A DNA stretch of 64,000 nucleotides from Hyaloperonospora brassicae (taxonomy: Eukaryota > Oomycota > Peronosporomycetes > Peronosporales > Peronosporaceae), in assembly GCA_947650285.1 (NCBI GenBank), contig CANTFL010000199.1:124001-188000 (forward strand), given 5' to 3'. Below, in pieces: positions 1-10,936 of the stretch. The position numbers and the translations under genes are program-made. The notes below the pieces were generated by a model. It was not told the DNA's origin. It ran no database searches and saw only the letters and a list, made by a program, of their open reading frames with translations. The number at the start of each line of letters is the position of its first letter. Position 1 is the stretch's first letter.

Positions 1-438
1 TGGTGCATATGTGACAGTGACACGATACATCGCACTTCGATGCGTTCCGTGTCCTTTTCGTAGTGAACGAAAGTCAGTAGATTGAATATCTCGGTGAGCG
101 GACTGCGTGTACTAAGATCAACAACGTGAAGTGGCCTGCAATAACGACCAAAGTCGTGTGGGCATCACGCAGTAGGATACAATCAGCTGGTGGAGCTTTA
201 CAATGCACTTTAGGAAAGAGTAGAGGCCAATAGCGTCACGAGTGAGCTCGAAAGTACCTGATGGAGACGTTAGTGGATCAGAAGACTGCTCAGCCTGCAA
301 CATGTGCTGCCTTCCTCCTAGGGCGACGTTGAACACGGCGTCCACATTGGTCGACATGACGACACTGGCTACGCTTCCTCGAGGTGTACATCCATAGTGA
401 ATGATCCCATCTTGGCTTGTTTCTGCCTGCACCTCCAT
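1..438 (-). CDS. Partial hypothetical protein, cut by left edge
   Basis: An open minus-strand stretch begins at an ATG at 438 and reads to 209. There a GTGCAT donor and a TTGCAG acceptor (intron 136-208, 73 nt) join it in frame to 135..1, which stays open to the window edge. The joined product contains the junction LYSFLK-PLHVVDL and ends near a HYEKDTERIEVRC stretch. It has balanced composition and looks like a real coding sequence. I do not recognise the family; no signal peptide or transmembrane segment is visible. The ATG may be internal, because further 5' exons could lie upstream (a TGCAG acceptor-like site sits just inside the reading frame). The splice donor is non-standard in its downstream bases, so the join is an inference. 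Confidence 0.4.
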
Positions 439-1387
439 CGGATCCCAATCTTATCGTCAACTGGCATACTGCGCTAGTTTACGCATACCGTCACTCGAAT
501 CGCTACGCCATACTTTGTAGACTATCGATAAAGTTTGACGACGTTGTGCTGTGTCACTCATGTCTGAGATTCACAGCCTTAGCCTCGCAGCAAAGCTTTT
601 TCATCCGGCGTCAAATGATTGTTCTCCAATGCGTGCATTGATACAGACGCTTCATGCAGTACGTTGCACGGAACGTTGGGCTTTGTAGTAACGAAGAGAG
701 GCTCAGATCATTTCGAGATAGCGAAGAAGTGACGTTCGTATAAGTACACGTTGTTGTTGTTGTTGTGCACAACAACGACAAGCAATTGTTTACCACTGTT
801 TCCTGTGCTCTTGGACCTAAATGACTAATAACTGAACGTGGCGTCGCATAGCGTTTATCGCTACGAAATTGAGCGCTTAGATGCTCTTTGGACGACTTAT
901 GGCAATGTACTGTAAACACGATAGCGGATACGATGCGAACGCAGCTTTTGAATGCTTTCGTCAGTCAGATAACTCGATGGCGATCCAGTGCCCTACAGTG
1001 TAATGTCAACTGAACTACTACTCGCTCTCCTTGTGATACCATGTTTTGTTTATCCTATGACTTTTACGTGCCATTTTCTCGATAGCAGCAAAGCTGTGTC
1101 GTCTTACCAGTCACACGTCGATACGTCGTTCCAAGCAAATCGAGTATCGACCTTACATACCTCCTAACAGTGTCGTACTGTGTGTGAATAAACACTGCAG
1201 CAAACATACACAGCATATCGCGAGAATCTCTTCGTGAAAAAACGACACAGTCCACTACGGGCTGACAGTCCACTCATACCATCCATCCAATCATTCAACA
1301 CGCGTACATACTGAGCGGTACTGGAGGGACACCACTGCCATACGACCACATGTTTCGTCCATCCGACGCAGCGAAAAGTCACTGCAG
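439..1387. other. No gene resolved
   Basis: Only short open frames on both strands without recognisable motifs are present. A short run of GTT triplets lies near 753-768. No RNA gene was seen. Confidence 0.4.
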
Positions 1388-1675
1388 CTACACTCCCGGC
1401 GTGATAGCAGCAGCAAACAGCGACGGGTACTCCGCAGCCGCATGCTCACTCTTGATCGCATGTTCACGAATCACAGCCGCTAGGACTTCACGACGCGTCA
1501 AGATACCATGTTGCGCTTCAATCTCGCGCAGCTGACGTTCCATTATCGCACAAAGCAGCAATTCGTCGTCGATCGCCGAGCCTGCAAGAACGGGAGGGGC
1601 TGTTGCATGAACCAGTCGCTGGCGGGCAACAGGGTCGACAACTGGATTCAGAGACGGGTACGTCTTTGCGTACAT
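1388..1675 (-). CDS. Small hypothetical protein (95 aa)
   Basis: ATG at 1675 gives 95 codons, ending in a stop at 1388. The product is hydrophilic in the middle, with an acidic helix-like stretch (IDDELLLCAIMERQLREIEAQ) followed by LTRREVLAAVIREHAIKSE and a small-residue tail. The composition is protein-like rather than shadow-like. The same frame remains open upstream to about 1765 with an Arg-rich segment but no ATG, so an upstream exon, possibly giving a mitochondrial presequence, is conceivable. No family is recognised. Its downstream neighbour on the same strand side is the left-edge fragment; its upstream side is filled with simple repeats. Confidence 0.45.
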   Translation of the reverse strand: MYAKTYPSLNPVVDPVARQRLVHATAPPVLAGSAIDDELLLCAIMERQLREIEAQHGILTRREVLAAVIREHAIKSEHAAAEYPSLFAAAITPGV

Positions 1676-1850
1676 TTTTCTTGTCCTTCTTCTCGTTCGT
1701 GCGGCGCAAGTCGCAGCACAACAACGACGGAACTTTGCAAGTAAACGGAAGCGAAGACGTAACAACGGACACAGCGTGAGCAGCTACGGCAGACAGCACA
1801 TGCGACGGGGCACAACAGTTGGAACATTGAAGCGATGAGATGCGTACAGT

Positions 1851-1874
1851 ACATACATACATACATACATACAT
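1851..1874. repeat. (ACAT)n microsatellite
   Basis: Roughly six copies of a four-base unit acat/atac run in a row, ending at an acatcc interruption. Confidence 0.9.
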
Positions 1875-1893
1875 CCATACATTAAATATCGAT

Positions 1894-1945
1894 GACGTAC
1901 CCAATGGACGTACCCAATGGGCGTACCCAATGGGCGTACCCAATG
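1894..1945. repeat. 13-bp tandem repeat, four copies
   Basis: Four head-to-tail 13-base units of the form g(a/g)cgtacccaatg occupy 1894-1906, 1907-1919, 1920-1932 and 1933-1945. The first two carry gac and the last two ggc at the start, suggesting two rounds of duplication. The unit is not a multiple of three in a coding frame and lies between genes. Confidence 0.95.
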
Positions 1946-2131
1946 GACCCATCTTTCGGCTGCCTTACCCTGACTTGACCGTGTAACCCGAGACAATTGT
2001 GACTCAACACATGAAGACACAACACTCGTCCAATCGTGCTTGTTGTATTGTTGTGCTTCTTCTTCCTCTTCCTCGATACTAAAATAAAAAACGCCATTCT
2101 CTGTGTCGTCCTCGACATCCAAAACATCACG

Positions 2132-2160
2132 ACCACCACCACCACCACCACCACCACCAC
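2132..2160. repeat. (ACC)n microsatellite
   Basis: About ten ACC triplets. They give poly-Thr, poly-Pro or poly-His stretches in the shadow frames but no supported gene. Confidence 0.95.
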
Positions 2161-2435
2161 CGTCTCCATTGTCAGCCACCGGGTCCAATGGCAATGGTCG
2201 ACTCTCTCCTCTCCTCTCACTCTCTACTCGTTTCTCGCCTCCTCAAACACCGCCACTTGACGCGTCAACGTCACCAGTGCCCAGCCACGTGTTCTCACTT
2301 GTCCTCCCGCTTCCAGCCACTGACTGACTGACAGCCCATCAGCTCCAGATCGGCCACAAGACACATGAGGGCCAAACGCTTCTCTCCCAATGAACGCACA
2401 GAGCGACGACCGTTGAACCGCTAGTCACGAAGAGC

Positions 2436-3943
2436 TCACACAACACCTCCGCTTGCCTGTCGACCGAGCAACGAGTGGTTCCGGCGCTGTTCACTGTAAC
2501 TCGGGTACACGGCATCACTGTCGTTGCTGACGGTTCGACTAAGCCCGTTTGTCGAGGGTGCCGCCAGGGGTACATTGTCCACCTGCTGCTGCGGGTACCC
2601 CACGGGTTTCGAAACCGAAAGTTGGGTACCGTACCCACTATTCGAGGGCACCATACTGTGGCCCGGCTGTAAATGCTGTGGGGTGGTGTACAGCGGCCCC
2701 GACGTGGCTTGTGATTGGGCAGGCGTCGGCGCCTGACCGTACGACGGATGGGCAACTGGCACTCCAAAGCCATTGAGCGATCCCGTGCGTACAAATTGCG
2801 TCTGCTGCTGCTGCTGCATCGTCCCGGGCGCGTCGGGATCGACACTTTGCTGCATCGCGACCACGAGGTCGCGCTCGTACTCTTTCCGGAAGTACCGAAT
2901 CTTCTCGGCCCGCCCCGCAGAGCTCAAGTAGCCCGTGACCGAGAGGATAATGACCGACGCGAGGCAGACCCAGAAACTGTAGCCATAGAACCAGCAGTGC
3001 CACTTGGTGTTGTCGGCTTTGCAGCTCGTGTAGGCCGAGTTGATCGTGTCAATGCCGTACAGCGTCTGCTGCAGTAGGGCGCCCCAGATGACCAGCGACA
3101 CGGCGAGGAGCAGAGCTGGCATGGCACGAAAAAAACAGACACAGGTGAGTAAAAAACATCGACTGCACGGCCTCAAAGAGAGACTGTACAAAACAGTAAA
3201 AAACAAGGACCATGTACGATCCATGTAAAAAACATACAAAAAACACATGAAAATACACAAAAACACAAAAGAACAAAAACACAAAAGCACAAAAACACAC
3301 AAAAGAACAAAAAAGCACGCAATCGAACAGCACTTACAGCCTACGAGTGTGCAGAACGACACGACGCGTTCCATGTACCCAGCCGAGGGACTAAACACGG
3401 CGCCAATGGCCGTGAGTAGCCCCACGACGGACACTGCGGCCCCCGTTGCGGTCGTGGCTTGGGCGGCCATCATGCGCTTGCCGCACAGAACGTCGTGGAA
3501 GTCTGCCCCGTCTCCCAACATGTAGTTGGGCGTCGTGTAGTTCGTCACACAAAAGTCGGTGTACTGGAGCACTGTGGTCGACGCATAAAAGGGCGACTCG
3601 AGCGAGTCGGTCGAGTAAAAGGCAAAGAGACCGTAGCCCTGGTACACGTCGGTACCGCCGCGGCGGTAGTGTTGCTGGAACCACGCGGGGTACACCATGG
3701 CGTAGAACGCCGTGCCGACCGACACGAGCGAGAGCGCGACGGCTGTGCAACACAACAGCCACGTTTAAAACACAAGCGCGTAAAAAGCACGTTAGACACA
3801 GCGAGCGCGGGTTTAAATCAGCCGATCACAAGATCGAAAAATAGAGGGACATTGGTTTCGACAGGGTTTCGCGCGCCCTCGAGCGAGTGTACACGGCGCG
3901 AGATCGACCAGGACGTACCGAGGAGCGTGTTTTTCATAATCAT
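2436..3943 (-). CDS. Four-TM claudin/SUR7-like membrane protein
   Basis: Three exons: 3919-3943, 3338-3742 and 2436-3115, giving 369 aa. Exon 1 is only 25 nt (ATG plus seven codons and one base) and ends in a GTACGT donor; the TTGCACAG acceptor at 3743 continues the reading frame. Intron 2 (3116-3337, 222 nt, GTAAGTG..CCAG) removes a Cys/Phe-rich read-through. The spliced product has TM1 at about residues 5-30, an extracellular loop of about 75 residues with two Cys and NYT, TM2 about 110-135, TM3 spanning the intron 2 junction (CTLVG/SLLLAVSL, about 140-165), a short Cys-containing loop, and TM4 about 185-210. A Gln/Pro/Ser-rich cytoplasmic tail of about 155 residues follows. This topology is shared by claudin, PMP22, amastin and SUR7 families; which one applies is not decided by the sequence. 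A role in plasma-membrane organisation is inference. Confidence 0.75.
3116..3337 (-). other. Intron 2 of claudin-like gene, CACAAAAA-rich
   Basis: On the plus strand, 3235-3320 is built from degenerate repeats of cacaaaa(a/g) units. The unspliced frame stays open across the intron, so an automatic single-ORF call would wrongly include about 74 extra residues rich in Cys and Phe. Confidence 0.7.
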
Positions 3944-5620
3944 TGCGGCAGAGAGAGGGGGCGTGGATGCGGCGGGGGTCGGACACAAAAGGAAAGGGAA
4001 ACGAACGAGGGAACAGAAAAGGAAACGTTGCCGCGAACTGGCGCGCGTGCGTCGGGGTGCCGGCGTCTGCGAGAGTGGCAGCTTCGTGCCTTTGTGTGTT
4101 CTGGGAGTCTTATTGCCCTGCGACGCCACCACAGGAAAAAAAGTGATTTGTGTCAAGTGGGTCTAAACTGAGGGGACCAGAGTGATGGTCGGGTGGACTC
4201 TGGTCGACATATAGAGAAAAAAGTGTGAGAGGCCTTTGTTAGAGGGATTCGCAGCCACACTGACTGGATTTTTCGTCCATTGGTCCATCGAACGGACGCT
4301 GGCGGGGGAAAGGGGGTGGGGGGGGGGCGCACCATCCCGTGGCAGCGTATGCTGGGTGAATACTGAAACTGTCAAAAGAAGGGGGAAGTACGAAAGCGAT
4401 AGCTGTGAGTGGCTGAGTGGGTACCCTGTTTTGGAAATGAGGCACCCAATGGTGCATGGGCCTCGATATTCGTCTCACCGCCTTTTGGTACTTGTTGTCT
4501 GTGTACACGTCAAGTTTATGTGCCGTTTTCGCTCGTGGTCAGTGAAACAGCGAGATTACGGTCGAGGAGTCCAACGTGTGCCCACCCGTCTTTGTCACAA
4601 GCCAACTGTCCTTCGGCCATGTTCGATTACGTCGACTCGAGCCAAGTCGCTCGTGGTCGGAAGCGCAATCCGTACCGGTATGCTAAGAGTATATTGACCA
4701 CCGCTTTCCGACATGTAGCCATGATCGTCACTTCAACGTGTGCCACCGATAAGTAGTCAGCCATCTTCAGCCACCGAACGTTGTGTTAATGCATCACAGT
4801 GACGAAACCAAAACGCACACGCAGCTCGTCACACCCGGCCGTCTTATAATGCACGTTCTCTCTTATTGAACTTTTGTTTTGTACGTACTCATCATGTTGC
4901 ACATGAGGGCATTGTCGATAGTGTGAGCTATTCGCCACTTTGCGAGCTCTCCCAAAGAATACGACAACAGTGTCGATTGTGCTGAACGAAGAAGAGCATC
5001 GCCATGTGTGAACTGACACTTTGTCGATGGCATAGCTGCAGCAGCTTCAGCTATAGAAGTAAAAAAAATACTCGACGAGCGATGTGTTTGCACATCATTA
5101 ACGTATTTTGCTTAAAGAAGTGATCGATGCAATGCAAGATGATGCGAGATGGGTGCAAGGAAAGCTAGTCGAGTCTCCTCAAAGCTTATGACGCTTCACG
5201 AAACCCACTAGTGACCACCAAAATTCTATCGACGTTACGTCGTACATGTTGCCTGTTGTATAGCTGCAAACGTTACCAGCCAATATGAAAAATGTTGAGG
5301 GAGCTCCGAAGAAATGACGGTCTCGCTCCTTCAATGTTGCGAGTATTCAGGTTCTGAACTTCTCTCTTGGCAGTGGCAATGTCGCATGCCTCCTCAAGTT
5401 GACATAAAGAAGTACAGACCTCCAACAGATACGGCCATTAGCACCATGTCGACGCCATCACGAGTCAGTGTCAAGATTGTCGAATGTCAGGCTGGTGGGA
5501 TGCCACAATAGCGCAGTGCCAACATATTTAGCTCCTTCGTTCGGTCGTCCATATCGGTGCAATCACTACGTTGCTGGGAACGAAGTAAGTAGCGACTTCG
5601 GACGGGACGCTCTGACAGTG
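3944..5620. other. No gene resolved; upstream region of claudin-like gene
   Basis: Contains the promoter side of the minus-strand claudin-like gene. A G-rich run lies at about 4309-4328. No frame has convincing protein character and no RNA gene was seen. Confidence 0.4.
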
Positions 5621-5623
5621 AGG

Positions 5624-5938
5624 TCAGATGCCGTCAATAGAGCTGTCGTTTCTTAGGATGATGTCTCGTAGCTTGACTGAACGCGATGCCCAAACAGTAG
5701 TAGCTCTACAGTCCCGTTGCAGGCACCTGAGGGAGTCCATTGTCCAATTTTCTGTCGCCGAAACCGATTTCTGAAACCGGAAAACCATTCGTCGGTTGTC
5801 TATCCACCTGCTACCTCCACACCAGAAAGTTCTCGAGTGTTGGTTCGCACTGGATCGCCTTTCATCACGCACTCGATGACGTCGATTGAATTTCGCGAGA
5901 CGAGAGATGCCCACGGCAGTGATGTGTAGTAGACGTGT

Positions 5939-6002
<64 letters not shown>

Positions 6003-8100
6003 CTGGATCGATAGATGGGTCGATCGATAGATATATCTGACGTTTGATCCCATATCGCTTGTCGGTGCGCATCGGCAATGCTACCACTAATGAACTCAGA
6101 TGCCGTAGCGAAAGCAAGGTGGTGCTTCGCCCTCTTCACACGCAATTTGAGGATCGATCGCATGTAGGGAAACGGCAAGCAGACCGACGAGATTACCCGT
6201 GGCACCCTCATCCTAGAACTCAAGCCGCAGGTTTAGCACAACCATTCCGTGTATCCGAACGTACAACGACCTGCGTCGATTGTTTTGACACTGGATGTCA
6301 GTCTCTCGAAGGACATGTACACACATATAAATGCTCTTGCGTGACCACGTTTCTTGACCAGTCGACTTGGATGCCAATCTATCTATCTGTCGAGCGATCA
6401 TCACCGCAGGCGCTCCGACTCTTCTCTGCAGTGCTGATCGCTCTACAATCTGACACTGAAGACAATCTCGGTGGTGTGAGAAGTGACATGTGACCGTAGA
6501 AGATGATCAGTGTGCAGTCAACTGATCAAGCAAAGAGACGAGAGACGTTTGCCTTCCGTCTTATACATGCGGCCATCGGCCAACGTCATTCCTGAGTACA
6601 TGTGCTCTCTCTTAAAACTTGCGCCAGCCAACCTGCCAGTCCCCACGACCACTGCTTCGTATGTGTGTCCGTCAGACTCCCCCACTTGCGTGAAAGCGAT
6701 GGACAAACGGTTGCCAGACTGGTCGATCGATACGTCGAGCACCATGTCAGCAAGTAAACGTGCGGTAACCGAACACCTAAATCAAATACGGATAACTACG
6801 GAGTCGTTCCCAGATTCCAAGTAAGACGGGGCCACGCATCCGAAATGAGCAACACAGGCACAGGATGAGATCGCAAGCGACGATCGAACATCACACGTCC
6901 GCTCCTGCTCCATCCCACGCGTCGTTGTTTCGGCTGATGTGTCGCCAATGCTCAGATACCGATAGTGGGTGGATAGCAGTGCGTGGCGGCAAGAAACAGC
7001 CAGCAAATGGCCATCGATGATAGCAAGACGCTCGATCCAAGATCGCGCCAAAATTGTGTCGACAATGGGGTCAAGTGATGAGCAGAAGCGGCCGCTCGAT
7101 AGACGACAAGAAACGAGACCTACGCCAGTTGCCCATCGGTCAAAACGTGGTGCTGATCGAGCGGCGCCGACAGTTCGCTATCCTTGTAAAACGATTCGAT
7201 AAGGTCACCATTTGACGGCTGAAACGGCATCAGCAGCAGGCACGAGAAAAATAGGATAAGGAGTGCTAACGTACGTTAAAGCGTCGCGAAAAGGGCTCAG
7301 TGAACAATGTCAGGGAAGTCGAGCCGTTAAGTGAAGATGCGGGATCCCATCGCCCGCCACATGCGCTCGAGATCTCTTATGAGTGTTCGCACCTATGCAC
7401 CTACCAATGCCGCATCCTCTAAAGCCAACGGATCGAATTTCGTCTGGTGGGATATGTCGTGATCACAAAAGTTCGTCCGACTTCTTCCCTACAATCGTCG
7501 CACGCACGAAACGGAAGGCGATTGCGACTCCATCAGCGTCCAACTTGTCCACATCCTTTGAACATGACAGCCTGGAGGCAATGCACAGCAAACGTGGGGC
7601 AGACGTCTCCATCGACTGACACACTGCATCGATCAAAAAGGTCGGAACAGATGACAAGCGGTCAATACTGTCAACAACCGCATGCATAAGAAAGTCAAAT
7701 GTCTTGTCGACGACAGCAGCTGCCAGTGATGGCATTGCGGTTAACCCAGAAAAGCACATCGATCCGGCGGATGAGATCAGACGTTTCCGCAGCGTTTTTT
7801 TCTTCGTCAGTAGCTCCAGCGCTTATGCGACTATGGACATGTCACACTCTCTACCCCCCACATGCATAAACCTGGAGGCATTATTGACTGCGTGAGCGAG
7901 AAAGGGATTGACGGACAGTGACGATGTTGACGCCCGTCCATGCGATGGGACAAGCGACGCATAAGACGTATCCCGCAACTCGTCTCTTGTTAGGAGGACC
8001 CTAAGCGTGGAAAACGGTCATGTTAAGCAAATTAGTGCGAGTCGAGCACGACGGCCATTTGTCAGTCACTTGTGCGCCACTCCTTTCCACACTCTTAACA
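5624..8100 (-). CDS. Unresolved multi-exon protein
   Basis: Several minus-strand open stretches look coding and are separated by plausible introns. Pieces in transcription order: about 7990-7870 (LLTRDELRDTSYASLVPSHG); 7830-7463 (ALELLTKKKTLRKRL.. to VGKKSDELL); about 7360-7275 (RWDPASSLNGSTS), ending in a GTACGT donor at 7274; about 7225-7135 (IESFYKDSELSAPLDQHH), entered after a TTTCAG acceptor; about 7075-6790 (DPIVDTILARSWIERLAIID); 6745-6518 (VLDVSIDQSGNRLSIAFTQV); and 5930-5800 (LPWASLVSRNSIDVIECVMK). Several beta-rich stretches suggest a WD-repeat protein, perhaps with a BEACH-like organisation, but this is a guess. The GATA microsatellite at 5941-6002 would lie in an intron. Exon boundaries are not all consistent, so this is a locus, not a gene model. 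Confidence 0.35.
5941..6002. repeat. (AGAT)15 microsatellite
   Basis: Fifteen uninterrupted AGAT units. On the minus strand this reads as repeating Leu-Ser-Ile-Tyr in three frames, which creates long false open frames here. Confidence 0.98.
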
Positions 8101-8336
8101 GCTTCCAGAAACAAAACCCTCGGAAACCACACGCAAAGGAGAAACTGCCTGCAGATGTACGTGTAAATATATAAATACATACCCCTCCTTCGACTCACGT
8201 GTGCGTGCTCTTCACGTGCGCCACCGCCATCGTTCATTGACAAGCAAAAGGCCGTCGTTCTCTTCATTCCTTGTTTCGCCATCGAGCCGTGACACCAGCA
8301 GCTCCTGCCCTTTGCAAGAGAAAACCAAACAGGTCA

Positions 8337-9245
8337 ATGTACCATTCGGATAGTTCCAGCCTGACTTCGAGAGACCGTATTGAAATCCCAATGGCCTCGC
8401 AACTTCTGCCCCCCTCGTGCGAGTCGGTCATGGACTCGACAGACTACCACATGCCGCTCTACTCGCCTCGCCACCAGCCTCTCCTTTACTCGGACCACCA
8501 GTATAACCCGCTCTTGCCTACGGGAATCCCTCCTCGAGGACACGCTCCGAAACTTCCCGGCGTCGCGACGCTACTCCGACGCCACGACACTGCGCAGGCC
8601 ATCCACGCAGCATCTCCTTCGGCGGTCCCTCCAATGAACTACGACTTGCAGCGTTCTCGGATCGAGACAAAGGACAGTTGTGTCCCATCCGAGTGTTGGA
8701 CACCTCCACACTTGGTCGGACGGGCTCAATCCATCACGTCCCCTGCTTTCAAGTGGGTCCCCCTAACGGCTTCGCTGAACCCCTTAATCTATGACCATCC
8801 AATGGACGACCGAACCTGCCAAAGCGACAAGTTCGTCTCGACCCCAACTTTGCCTTTGACTACTACAACTGCTGCTACGCGTACAAGTACCGAAAAGAGT
8901 CACGTAAACGATATGGACGCGTTACTACTATCGTCGGACATTCGGTCCCCTGAACCCGCTCGACCGTATCGTGACTTGCAGCCAAAGAGCTCGCGCTATC
9001 TCCGCGAGATCGACCGCCGCCGTATTCTATTGCGCATCGCACAGGGCGAAAAGCAGTCGGCACTGGCAAAAGAGTACCACGTCAGCCGAGCGGCGATTTG
9101 TAACCTCAATAAACACCGCGCGGAAGTGCTCTCGCGGAAATACGAACATCCGCTTGCGAAGCACCCGAAGCGACGAATGGCGACAAAAGTGCAAGTGCGC
9201 GACACAGGAGACGACAGTCAGTGGCGGGACGCGAGCAGTCGATAG
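8337..9245 (+). CDS. HTH (psq-like) putative DNA-binding protein
   Basis: ATG at 8337 gives 302 aa; the frame is open upstream to about 8271 but has no earlier ATG. The N-terminal two thirds are Pro/Ser/Tyr/His-rich and probably disordered. Residues about 217-280 form a compact basic helical domain: LREIDRRRILLRIAQGEKQ, then LAKEYHVSRAAICNLNKHR, then HPLAKHPKRR. This matches the logic of psq/CENP-B/Tc-type helix-turn-helix domains, where SRAAICNLNKHR would be the recognition helix. Similar single-HTH proteins are known in oomycetes; I infer a nuclear transcription regulator or a domesticated transposase-derived DNA-binding domain. It is transcribed divergently from the unresolved minus-strand gene. 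A cag just before the ATG could be the acceptor of a 5' UTR intron. Confidence 0.7.
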   Translation: MYHSDSSSLTSRDRIEIPMASQLLPPSCESVMDSTDYHMPLYSPRHQPLLYSDHQYNPLLPTGIPPRGHAPKLPGVATLLRRHDTAQAIHAASPSAVPPMNYDLQRSRIETKDSCVPSECWTPPHLVGRAQSITSPAFKWVPLTASLNPLIYDHPMDDRTCQSDKFVSTPTLPLTTTTAATRTSTEKSHVNDMDALLLSSDIRSPEPARPYRDLQPKSSRYLREIDRRRILLRIAQGEKQSALAKEYHVSRAAICNLNKHRAEVLSRKYEHPLAKHPKRRMATKVQVRDTGDDSQWRDASSR

Positions 9246-9434
9246 GAATGAGTGTGTCTATACTTTTGGTGGACGAGAGAGCGAACGACGTTGTTGCGTC
9301 GGACAGGAGGAGTAATAATATACGTGACAATGGGAATACGTTGCGAGGCACGTTTTGGTTTGTATGGGCGATAGACGCTGTAGTACGACTGCATGATTTG
9401 GTCGTTTTTGACGTTAATGGCATCGCGTAAGCGC

Positions 9435-9593
9435 TCACTTGACGGGGTACTCAATACCGAACTTGTTTTGCAGATAGGACGATGGAATCAGATGCTGCAA
9501 ATGATCTCTTTCGTTCTCTTTATCGCCTGCTGACGCTAACTGAATTCGAAGTTTACGACGAGTTTTCTGATAGAGTTTCGTGTCACTTGGCAT
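9435..9593 (-). CDS. Short C-terminal exon of a hypothetical protein
   Basis: ATG at 9593 gives about 52 codons ending in a stop at 9435. It contains a basic segment (KLYQKTRRKLRIQLASAGDK) and the C-terminus NKFGIEYPVK. It looks like the last exon of a real gene because a CAG acceptor-like site lies directly before it, but upstream exons are not identified. No family assigned. Confidence 0.35.
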   Translation of the reverse strand: MPSDTKLYQKTRRKLRIQLASAGDKENERDHLQHLIPSSYLQNKFGIEYPVK

Positions 9594-9966
9594 CTGCTGA
9601 TTGGTAACTAACTGTCTCGGCAAATGGTACGACACTGCTCATTTTCTTGTCGGGCTTTGGCTGACATTGTCGTCAGGACGTAATGGCCGCCCCCGAGTCG
9701 TCTACATCGAACTGACAGGTGAGAGGTCTGAGAGCGAAAGACCTCACTCACTCACTCACTCCACACTACATGTTACAAGTACCCGATTTGGTCTGATCAG
9801 ATTTAGTCAATGACTAAGTTGGGGTGTATCAAAAAAGAAATGAACAAACGAACGCGCCATAAAAAGCGTATTACAGGTCACTGGAATGGGGAAAAAGCCT
9901 CGTGACCGACCCCTCAGTCCTTCTCAGCATCACCCCTCTCATCTGACCCGATACGCCCACTCTCCC

Positions 9967-10606
9967 TTATGCTTTACGAGCCGCAGGCACACGGATCTGT
10001 ACGCGAACCGCATGTTGTCCCATCATGCTAATGACCGACTGCTTGTTCTGCTCAAACTCGGTCCTGCAACCCAACACGTTAGCCTTTCTCGATATGACAC
10101 ACACACACACATCATAACAACCGCAACATACTGCATCTTTGTGATGGCACGCGCCGTCTCCTCCTCCAGAATACTCGGGTCGTCTCCCATCAGCTATCAA
10201 GTCATGCAATATAACAGGTCAGAACAAAACACACACAAACACATAACGACCCGATTCGTGCAGTCCGTCAGATCCAGCGTTTCCTTTCCCTTCTCTCTCC
10301 CGCAACATTCTGTGATCTCCTGTTGTTTCCCTTACATCATTGTTGCTGCTCATTTGGAACGACTGTTCCATTTGAGTACGGTATGCCGCGATCTCAGCTT
10401 CCGCCTCGAGTTTCGCTTGTTTCAGTCGTTCGCCACGTTCTACAGAAATGGTCCGATATAAAGCTTAGCAACGAGCACTTTCCACTATTGCTACCGCTAA
10501 AAAGCAATACATCAGTACACGTCAGACCTTGACGAGCCTCACTGATGATCTTGGACGCCTTGGTCTCGGCCGCCAGGAGCTCCTTGATGCTCTGGTTTGC
10601 CGCCAT
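9967..10606 (-). CDS. V-type H+-ATPase subunit G
   Basis: Four exons: 10528-10606, 10336-10439, 10132-10193 and 9967-10063. They join in frame to 113 aa, the usual length for this subunit. The N-terminus MAANQSIKELLAAETKASK followed by IISEARQERGERLKQAKLEA is the classic subunit G signature: a conserved start for the peripheral stalk helix, then a charged coiled coil containing AEIAAYRTQMEQSF. The C-terminal exon adds TEFEQNKQSVISMM. All junctions have GT and AG (donors GTCTGA, GTAAGG, GTATGT; acceptors CTGTAG, GATAG, TTGCAG). The subunit forms the E-G peripheral stator stalk linking V1 to V0 in vacuolar and endomembrane proton pumps. It lies 330 bp downstream of MCU on the same strand. The first donor (GTCTGA) is weak, but phase and homology support it. 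Confidence 0.9.
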
Positions 10607-10936
10607 ATCTTCTCGACGGTCGTTCGTCTTTCGTCTTTGGGCAGGACAAAAAGCCGACCACACTTACATTCCATCCAATCACTTTCGAGGCTCTCGGCTA
10701 TCTACGAATCACGTAGCAGTATGTGCAAAACCGCTCGACACGATCAAACACAATTCCAATACAACTTTTCGTCAAGAATGACAAGAAAAGCAGAACCGAT
10801 CGAACAAAGCAGAATCAGTCAAACAAAAGCAGAATCGGTCGAAAATCGAAACTTCCTTCGCTTCACTTCAACTTGCTCGTTTCTGATGACTACTGTTGTG
10901 GTTGCCTTTTTCTATAGCAACGCAAGCACAAGTCGC
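10607..10936. other. Intergenic, V-ATPase G / MCU
   Basis: 330 bp serving as terminator region of MCU and promoter region of the V-ATPase subunit G gene. A minus-strand GTAAGT near 10668 could be a donor for a 5' UTR intron. Nothing else seen. Confidence 0.4.

Noticed and set aside
3133..3333. A Cys/Phe-rich hydrophobic ORF
   Set aside because: It lies inside intron 2 of the claudin-like gene, bounded by good splice sites that restore the frame.
5800..6223. Frames with long Ser-Ile-Tyr-Leu repeats
   Set aside because: Translation of the AGAT microsatellite, open in three frames because the unit has no stop on the minus strand.
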